From an uncultured Caryophanales bacterium (GTDB taxonomy: Bacteria; Bacillota_I; Bacilli_A; RFN20; CAG-826), in contig CABQKC010000038.1 in assembly GCA_902464635.1 (NCBI GenBank), positions 1 to 11,434 on the forward strand: a DNA stretch of 11,434 bases. The letters are read 5' to 3'. How positions within the stretch are numbered: position 1 is the stretch's first letter; each line of letters starts with the position of its first letter. The notes under the pieces were generated by a model. It was given only the letters and a program-made list of their open reading frames with translations. It had not been told where the DNA came from and did not search any database. The position numbers and the translations under genes were made by a program. This document shows, piece after piece, positions 6,057 through 11,434 of the stretch.

Positions 6057-7865
6057 ATGAAAAAATCTCTAGGATTATTAGTATCAGGCCTTGCTCTAGC
6101 AGGAGTTTTGGCTAGTTGCAATCAAGAAACCACCCCGACTGTAAAAGATGAATACACTTTCACCTACGACTTGAATTATGAAGGGGCACCTGAAAATAGG
6201 GTTGTTACCATCAAAGCCAATTCAAGAGCAGGTTATTGGTCTGCTAAAAGAAGCGGATATTCTTTGGACAATTGGTATACAACCAAGGATTTAACTACTG
6301 CTTTTGATTTCAAGACACTTATTAATCAAGACACTGTTGTCTATGCAAAATGGAACAAGGAAATCGAAAAGATTCCTGTAACAGTTACCTTTGATTACAA
6401 TTACGAAGGTAGCATTCCTACAACTGTTTCTGGCTACAAAGGACAAACATTAAGCGAAAGTTTTGCCCCAAATCCAGATAGACTAGGATATGAAGTTGAA
6501 GGTTGGTATACCGATAAGGCACTTACAACCAAATTTGTATTCTCTAGCACTGTTCTAGAAGGCGATATTACTTTATATGCCAAATATAATGACGTCTCCA
6601 ATTTTGAATATGATGGAGAAGGAAATATCAAATATACCAACGTGTCTATTAACGTTGCCTTAAATGATACATGGGTTCTCTCTGATTCATTTATTAAGAC
6701 AGCCATAACTAAATTTAACGCTGCCTATAGAGGCAAGATCAAGGTCAATCCTATTGCAGATACTTCCGATAACACAAGTAAGATAACTGCTAAATTCCAT
6801 CAAACCAATGTCTTCAATAGGGCATCTGACTATCACTTCATGGAAGATGTATTAAATCTAGCCAAGATTAAGTTTGATGCGGATGATTTTAGTAGTAGCG
6901 CCATTGCTGATGCTTATGTTAACGGAAAATTAAAATCCTATCCTCTTGCTCACATTGCTCCTGCTTTAAGTGTTAATAAGAAAATGCTTGCTAAATATTA
7001 TGCCCCTTATAAAACCGATGGAACTTTGCCTTCGACTTACCAAGAATTCCATGATGTCATGGTTGCTTATCAAAAAGGCGAAGGAAAAGGCGCTCTTGTT
7101 ACTGACAATGACTGGACATTCAATGAGAATGGAGCCAATTTGCCATGGTCTCAAAATGATGCAATGCTTTATAAATATGATGCTAAAACCAATAAGTATT
7201 ATAACGATTTTGCCGATAAAGATGGCAACATTAGTCAAAATGCCCTCAATGCCGCTAAATCAATAATTGAAATATTCTCTCCTGAAGGCGAAATAAAAGC
7301 CAACAAGGAGGGTACATTTGGCTCCGGTGTTACCGAAAACTTCGGAAAAGTCAAAACAGGTGATGCCTTGTTTGGACTTGCTTCTACTTATACCTTATTA
7401 AATATGGCTTCTGACAATGCTTCTACATTAATAATGCCTGCAACTAACTTATTCAACGTTGAAAACGTTGCAAATGCCAAGGATTTTGTTGGAAACTACT
7501 CATTCGCAGTTACCAATACTGGTCCGGCTGATCTTTATAAAAAAGCTGCTGCTGGTGTATTCATTGACTGGTTCTCTAGAAACGCTGAAAAAATAAGTGA
7601 TTTAGGTGTAGTTCCAGCCCGTAAGTCAATATTTAATGGTTATATGCAAACTTCTGCCAATGAAACTAGCGCTAAAGTTAGAATATTTGCTAAGAGTTTA
7701 GATAATTTCATTACTTTACCTGGCAACTTTGCTGAATGGACCATCTTCAATAATTTGGATAACGGCTATTTCCAAAGTATTGTCGACATGGGCATTTATG
7801 ATGAAGATTCCGTTAAGTCTATGTTGTCTATGATGGGCGAAAGCATTGGGGCATTAGTTGGATAA
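6057..7865 (+). CDS. Extracellular solute-binding lipoprotein with two N-terminal InlB-B/Flg_new repeats
   Basis: This 602-residue protein is predicted to be exported and lipid-anchored (lipobox L18-A19-S20-C21). Two repeats follow, at about 34-99 and 109-177. Each has a YDLNYEG or FDYNYEG beginning, a central WYT and an ending YAKW or YAKY, the signature of Listeria-Bacteroides (Flg_new, InlB B-repeat) modules. The rest (about 195-602) resembles family 1 ABC sugar-binding proteins: FNAAYRGKIKV (220-230), SVNKKMLAKYY (305-315), LPSTYQEFHDV (324-334) and a late GVVPARKSIF (517-526). It is clearly related to the second binding protein downstream but lacks that protein's APDLLM-type segment, so its ligand may differ. 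The start is set by AGGAGG 5 nt before the ATG. It is the first gene of the operon, 11 bp before the GH97 gene. The putative role is capture of oligosaccharide or sugar. The repeat fusion is unusual and may lift the binding domain off the membrane or bind a surface polymer. Confidence 0.8.
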   Translation: MKKSLGLLVSGLALAGVLASCNQETTPTVKDEYTFTYDLNYEGAPENRVVTIKANSRAGYWSAKRSGYSLDNWYTTKDLTTAFDFKTLINQDTVVYAKWNKEIEKIPVTVTFDYNYEGSIPTTVSGYKGQTLSESFAPNPDRLGYEVEGWYTDKALTTKFVFSSTVLEGDITLYAKYNDVSNFEYDGEGNIKYTNVSINVALNDTWVLSDSFIKTAITKFNAAYRGKIKVNPIADTSDNTSKITAKFHQTNVFNRASDYHFMEDVLNLAKIKFDADDFSSSAIADAYVNGKLKSYPLAHIAPALSVNKKMLAKYYAPYKTDGTLPSTYQEFHDVMVAYQKGEGKGALVTDNDWTFNENGANLPWSQNDAMLYKYDAKTNKYYNDFADKDGNISQNALNAAKSIIEIFSPEGEIKANKEGTFGSGVTENFGKVKTGDALFGLASTYTLLNMASDNASTLIMPATNLFNVENVANAKDFVGNYSFAVTNTGPADLYKKAAAGVFIDWFSRNAEKISDLGVVPARKSIFNGYMQTSANETSAKVRIFAKSLDNFITLPGNFAEWTIFNNLDNGYFQSIVDMGIYDEDSVKSMLSMMGESIGALVG

Positions 7866-7876
7866 AGAGGCGTTTT

Positions 7877-9889
7877 ATGAAGAAAGCAAAATTTATATTT
7901 TCCCTTGCCCTGCCTTTATTGCTAACTTCTTGCGGCGGAGATCCTTCTACAAGTTCTAGCAAGTCTTCCTTTGAAGTTGAAGCAAAAGATAAATGGAGTG
8001 TCAAATCCAAAGATGAATCAATAGTCGCGGAAGTAAGCTTGACTGAAAATGGCGAGATTTATTACCAAATCCAAAAAAATGGCAAGAATGTTGTTAATAG
8101 TTCTAGACTAGGAATGCTGTTCCAAGATTTAGATCTCAGCCAATTCCTTACTTTCAAAAACGTTAAGACAAATACGGTTAGTTTCAATTATGATTCCATA
8201 ACTGGAAAAAGACGTCATAACGAGGTTAGCTATAACGAAATGGTATTAACCTTTAATGAATACTATTTCAATATTGATGTTACTTTTAGGCTATTTAATG
8301 ATGGATATGCCTTCAAATATGATATAAACAAAGCTCTTGAAGATGCTCCTAATACTATTACCTGGACTGATGAATTGACTCAATTTGCTCTTCCAAATAA
8401 AAGTAAGACATACGCCATGTCATATAAGCCAAGTGGTAATAACAGTGGATATTATTGGTATTCATACGAAGACTTTTTCGGCTATAGAAGGAGTGATAGA
8501 TTAGGAAGCAGTTCATATTCTATGCCATTCCTATATCAAACTGATGGAATCTATTCCCTTATTACTGAATCAGAATTAATAGGAAGTGGATACCATGGTT
8601 CCTTCTTGAAGCCTATTTCCGATAATAGCGAGACTATTAAGACTGTCTATCCAAATGCCCATGGTAAGAATCCAGATTATACAGTTGATGTAACTAATGG
8701 ATTCTCTTCTCCTTGGAGAGTAGGTGTTGTTGGGGATGAAAAAACAATCGTCGAATCCAATTTGGTTGAAGATGTATATGGGGATGTAGATTATTACAAA
8801 CCTGCAAATTATGACTCTTTAAGCGAAGAAAATAAGAAGATATATGATTATTCTTGGGTCGAACCAGGGTTAAATGCCTGGAGCTGGCTATATTATAATG
8901 GCTCGATTCCTCAAAATGATTATAGCCTTCAAAGAAAATACATCGATTTAGCCAAAGAAATGGGATGGCGTTGGGTTCTTATTGATGGAGGATGGCAAGC
9001 AGGAAGAAGCGATTCCGAAATCAAGGAATTAACTAAGTATGCCCATGATAGAAATGTCAAGGTTGCTGCTTGGGGCGATGCCTTTAATGAATTCGGTACC
9101 GAATATCAGATGCGTACCAAAGCAAGGAAGTGGAAATCCTTGGGGATTGATGGTCTAAAAGTTGATTTCTGGGACGGACAAAACGCTAATCTAGTTCCTG
9201 ATGGACAAATGGAAGATAAACAAACCATTGCCCAGTATGACACTTTCTATAAAGTAACGGCTGAATATCAATTGGTCGTCAATTGCCATGGGGCTAATAA
9301 GCCAACCGGCGAAAGAAGAGTATATCCTCATGTTATTAACCGTGAGGCTATAAGAGGTAATGAATTCAAATCCGTCAGCACTCAACAAACTGTATTTAAC
9401 ACATTCATTAGATCAATGATTGGACCAAGCGATTTCACCCCTGTAGTAAAGCCGTTTAGGTCTAATATTACAGCAGCCCAACAAATGGCCCTCAACATAA
9501 TGTATGAATCAGGCACTCCATCGATGGCTGATAAAGAGACTAGGTACACCGAAGCTAACTACAAGGAATTCTTCCAACAACTTCCATGTGTTTGGGATGA
9601 AATCAATTACATCGAAGGCAACGTTGAAGAATATGCCGTCTTAGCTAGAAGGAATTATGATAACTGGTGGATTGGGGCGATTTCTTGTCTAGATTCCAAG
9701 AAAGAAGTCACTATCAAACTAGATTTCCTTAGTGATGGCGGCTATGAAGCCAAGGTTTATAAAGATAATGGTACAACCGGCGCTTCTAGTACAGTCGACG
9801 TTGATACCTATGAAGTCAAAAAGAACGATACCATTACTATAAATATGGATGCTAATGGCGGAGCTGCCATTAAGTTAATAAAGAAATAA
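7877..9889 (+). CDS. GH97 glycoside hydrolase lipoprotein, probably retaining alpha-galactosidase-like
   Basis: This 670-residue protein is predicted to be lipid-anchored outside the cell (lipobox L16-T17-S18-C19, then a Ser-rich linker). The GH97 layout is complete: N-terminal beta-sandwich (about 36-300), TIM barrel (about 315-590) and C-terminal beta domain (about 590-670). Family landmarks are WVEPGLNAWSW (327-337), YIDLAKEMGW (355-364), LIDGGW (368-373), GLKVDFWD (426-433), NCHGANKPTGERRVYP (469-484), REAIRGNE (489-496) and IGPSDFTP (515-522). In GH97, an Asp after the KV of this strand is the nucleophile of retaining enzymes such as BtGH97b, while inverting SusB-type alpha-glucosidases lack it. 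D430 is present here, which points to a retaining alpha-galactosidase (or alpha-L-arabinopyranosidase). E496 is my choice for the acid/base; E490 and E231 are possible calcium ligands. GAGG, 6 nt before the ATG, sets the start. It lies between two solute-binding proteins, so its products are probably imported. Substrate specificity is inferred from one residue. Confidence 0.88.
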   Translation: MKKAKFIFSLALPLLLTSCGGDPSTSSSKSSFEVEAKDKWSVKSKDESIVAEVSLTENGEIYYQIQKNGKNVVNSSRLGMLFQDLDLSQFLTFKNVKTNTVSFNYDSITGKRRHNEVSYNEMVLTFNEYYFNIDVTFRLFNDGYAFKYDINKALEDAPNTITWTDELTQFALPNKSKTYAMSYKPSGNNSGYYWYSYEDFFGYRRSDRLGSSSYSMPFLYQTDGIYSLITESELIGSGYHGSFLKPISDNSETIKTVYPNAHGKNPDYTVDVTNGFSSPWRVGVVGDEKTIVESNLVEDVYGDVDYYKPANYDSLSEENKKIYDYSWVEPGLNAWSWLYYNGSIPQNDYSLQRKYIDLAKEMGWRWVLIDGGWQAGRSDSEIKELTKYAHDRNVKVAAWGDAFNEFGTEYQMRTKARKWKSLGIDGLKVDFWDGQNANLVPDGQMEDKQTIAQYDTFYKVTAEYQLVVNCHGANKPTGERRVYPHVINREAIRGNEFKSVSTQQTVFNTFIRSMIGPSDFTPVVKPFRSNITAAQQMALNIMYESGTPSMADKETRYTEANYKEFFQQLPCVWDEINYIEGNVEEYAVLARRNYDNWWIGAISCLDSKKEVTIKLDFLSDGGYEAKVYKDNGTTGASSTVDVDTYEVKKNDTITINMDANGGAAIKLIKK

Positions 9890-9906
9890 TAGGAGATATT
9901 ATTGAT

Positions 9907-11370
9907 ATGAAAAAATTATTATTATCGTCCCTTCCATTTCTAGCAATCTTAGCTAGTTGTGGTGGGCCTAGTTCCTCTTCTAGTGGAACTGATAAGGGAA
10001 ATTCCATTGCTAACCCATGGTGGTCAACTACTGGTGAATTAGAAAAGAAAGACGGCGAGATTGTTTATGACGAAATAAACATCACGCTTGCTACAGTTGT
10101 TGCTGGCGAAGATGTTGCTTCCTTCAATAACGTAGTTAAGGCTTTCAATACTGAATATAAAGGCAAGATTACCGTTAATGTTGAAAATATTGGGCAAGAT
10201 ACTTATGAAAAAACAGTTTCTGACCGTATTAGCCAAAATCAAGACGCACCAGATTTGTTGATGTCCCATATCAAAGGTCATGCAACCTTTGCTAAAAACC
10301 ATATCATCCAACCTATTGATGAAGTTTTGGAACAAACCGGAATTAATTATTCAAAAGTTGATGTCATCAATACCTTGGCTAGTTATAGCGACCTTGGCTA
10401 TGATGGATATACATTTGATGTACCTGTTGATGCCCAATCCCAAATACTTGTTTATAACAAGCAATTGTTGAAGAAATACAATAACGGGGTCCTTCCTTCA
10501 TCTAGAGAAGAATTTATTGAGGTTTGCAAAAAGGCAAAACAAGGAGAGGGCAGCGGATTTGTTCCATTTGCCGTTCCAACCTCTGGCACTAGCTTCTTCC
10601 AATGGTATTTTGTTAGAACTGCCTTAGCTCAAAACGGATTCAATTTCTTTAATAAAGATAACTACAAGGTTGACTGGGCTTCAAATGCAGATAACCTAGC
10701 CGCTTTACAAGCTGCAGTTAAATCAGTCAACAGCATGTTCTATGGGGAAAATGCTATAGCTAACCCAAATTTATCCTATACTACTGGACTTTCTACATTT
10801 ACTTCTAACAAAGCTTTATTCTTTGCCTATGATCCATGGATGATTGAATCTTTGGTTGCAAAATATGGAAATGATAATGGTGGAAAAACTAGCGCTGAAG
10901 TAATGGATAATTATATTGGCGGGGCTTCTATTGCTACCATATTCCAAGAAGATGGCGCTAATCCAAACGCCTATAAGATTTATGGGGACTCCCATGGACT
11001 AGCCTTATCTAATTCTGTCACCGATATTACTAAGAAAGCAGCTTGCGTCGAATTTATGAATTTCTTGAATAAAAACGTTGATGCTGGTGTTGAATGGGCG
11101 CGCGGTGGACACGTTTCTGCTTCACAACTTATAAGAAATGATGCCGCTTATAAATCAGATTCTTATATTCAGAACTTCACCGAAGGTTTCTATACCGATT
11201 TGAATGAATTTGTCTCCGCTGGTGTCACGCCATTCTATGAAACTACTTTTGGCGAACTTGATTCCATGATGGCAAGTTTATTCAAGAATAATGTTTCCGA
11301 TGCTGATGTTGCTTCTAAAGCAAGAAGTAGTGAAGATTCCATCAACCTTGCTATTGATTTCGGTAGTTAA
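9907..11370 (+). CDS. ABC sugar-transporter solute-binding lipoprotein (family 1)
   Basis: This 487-residue lipoprotein has lipobox L15-A16-S17-C18 followed by a Ser-rich linker (SSSSS at 22-26). The mature part has the features of a family 1 carbohydrate-binding protein: FNTEYKGKITV (80-90), APDLLMSHIKGH (114-125), VPVDAQSQILVYNKQLL (172-188), LPSSREEFIEVCKKA (196-210), FFAYDPWM (305-312) and a C-terminal AACVEFMNFLN (378-388). It would bind a mono- or oligosaccharide outside the cell and hand it to an MsmF/MsmG-like permease pair, not seen in this window. It starts 17 bp after the GH97 stop, with AGGAGA at 9891-9896 giving a rather long 10-nt spacing. No terminator separates the genes, so it is co-transcribed. 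It is a paralogue of the first gene of the operon but lacks the N-terminal repeats. The exact sugar cannot be read from sequence; galactosides fit the GH97 neighbour. Confidence 0.88.
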   Translation: MKKLLLSSLPFLAILASCGGPSSSSSGTDKGNSIANPWWSTTGELEKKDGEIVYDEINITLATVVAGEDVASFNNVVKAFNTEYKGKITVNVENIGQDTYEKTVSDRISQNQDAPDLLMSHIKGHATFAKNHIIQPIDEVLEQTGINYSKVDVINTLASYSDLGYDGYTFDVPVDAQSQILVYNKQLLKKYNNGVLPSSREEFIEVCKKAKQGEGSGFVPFAVPTSGTSFFQWYFVRTALAQNGFNFFNKDNYKVDWASNADNLAALQAAVKSVNSMFYGENAIANPNLSYTTGLSTFTSNKALFFAYDPWMIESLVAKYGNDNGGKTSAEVMDNYIGGASIATIFQEDGANPNAYKIYGDSHGLALSNSVTDITKKAACVEFMNFLNKNVDAGVEWARGGHVSASQLIRNDAAYKSDSYIQNFTEGFYTDLNEFVSAGVTPFYETTFGELDSMMASLFKNNVSDADVASKARSSEDSINLAIDFGS

Positions 11371-11378
11371 TACTTTTT

Positions 11379-11384
11379 AGGAGA
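11379..11384 (+). promoter_or_regulatory. Ribosome-binding-site-like sequence with no canonical start codon after it
   Basis: AGGAGA lies 8 bp after the TAA of the solute-binding gene, as expected for another operon gene. No ATG, GTG or TTG follows it at a useful distance in the window. ATT at 11391 has ideal spacing (6 nt), but its frame closes at a TAA at 11412. Confidence 0.45.
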
Positions 11385-11388
11385 CTAA

Positions 11389-11434
11389 CTATTCAAAGTA
11401 AAGAGAAAAATTAATTATTTCGTAAAGTGTCGTT
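11389..11434 (+). other. Possible start of a further operon gene, cut by the window edge
   Basis: After an in-frame TAA at 11386-11388, one frame stays open to the window end and reads LFKVKRKINYFVKCR, a basic stretch resembling the cytoplasmic N-terminus of an ABC permease. It has no standard start codon. With one A fewer in the run AAAAA (about 11406-11410), the ATT frame would join this frame, so a sequence error, a rare start codon or simple coincidence are all possible. This is a weak call based mainly on operon logic. Confidence 0.2.

Noticed and set aside
6966..7266. Overlapping frames on both strands in the first solute-binding gene
   Set aside because: They lie wholly within a well-supported gene with clear domains and have no independent start signals.
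10039..10335. 98-codon antisense frame inside the second solute-binding gene
   Set aside because: It is a complement of the real gene with no ribosome binding site or domain evidence.
1..11434. Use of TGA as tryptophan (genetic code 4), considered because of a Mollicutes-like composition
   Set aside because: All genes read through in full with TGG for Trp and no in-frame TGA; all six end in TAA, so there is no evidence for recoding.

Overview
The window reads as a stretch of chromosome from a low-GC, Gram-positive-type bacterium, probably an uncultured gut-associated member of Bacilli/Erysipelotrichia or a Mollicutes relative. This is inferred from several things: AT-rich DNA, strong AGGAGG-type ribosome binding sites, all six complete genes ending in TAA, Trp encoded by TGG with no in-frame TGA, four lipoproteins with Gram-positive-style lipoboxes, solute-binding lipoproteins instead of SusC/SusD, and Big_2 and InlB-B-type surface repeats. 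No rRNA, tRNA, CRISPR array, transposase or phage gene is visible.

Layout. Positions 1-149 hold a small hairpin terminator and an extended -10 promoter. Positions 150-1331 (+) encode an RDD-like membrane protein with a very large extracytoplasmic insert. A perfect 9-bp hairpin at 1336-1365 separates it from a convergent gene at 1371-3344 (-), a member of the glutaminase A (GtaA) / DUF4965 family without a signal peptide. A 228-bp divergent intergenic region (3345-3572) carries a palindrome between the two outward-facing genes and a 10-bp direct repeat in the right-hand leader. Positions 3573-5810 (+) encode a large lipoprotein with bacterial Ig-like domains and two C-terminal beta-sandwich-like regions. 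It is followed by two hairpins, the second a strong Rho-independent terminator.

A new promoter region (5905-6056) then starts an operon of three tightly spaced genes. They are a solute-binding lipoprotein with two InlB-B/Flg_new repeats at its N-terminus (6057-7865), a GH97 glycosidase lipoprotein with the features of the retaining alpha-galactosidase branch (7877-9889), and a second, more conventional ABC sugar-binding lipoprotein (9907-11370). A ribosome-binding-site-like sequence at 11379-11384 suggests that the operon continues past the window, possibly into permease genes, but no canonical start codon is visible.

Taken together, this looks like a glycan-foraging locus. A surface-anchored GH97 enzyme would release terminal alpha-linked sugars, two membrane-anchored binding proteins would capture the products for an ABC importer encoded further right, and the Ig-domain lipoprotein may hold a polymer or a host surface. 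The cytoplasmic GtaA-like enzyme is divergently transcribed beside it and may act on an imported product. The families are well supported. The substrate, the coordination of the genes and the operator assignments are inference.
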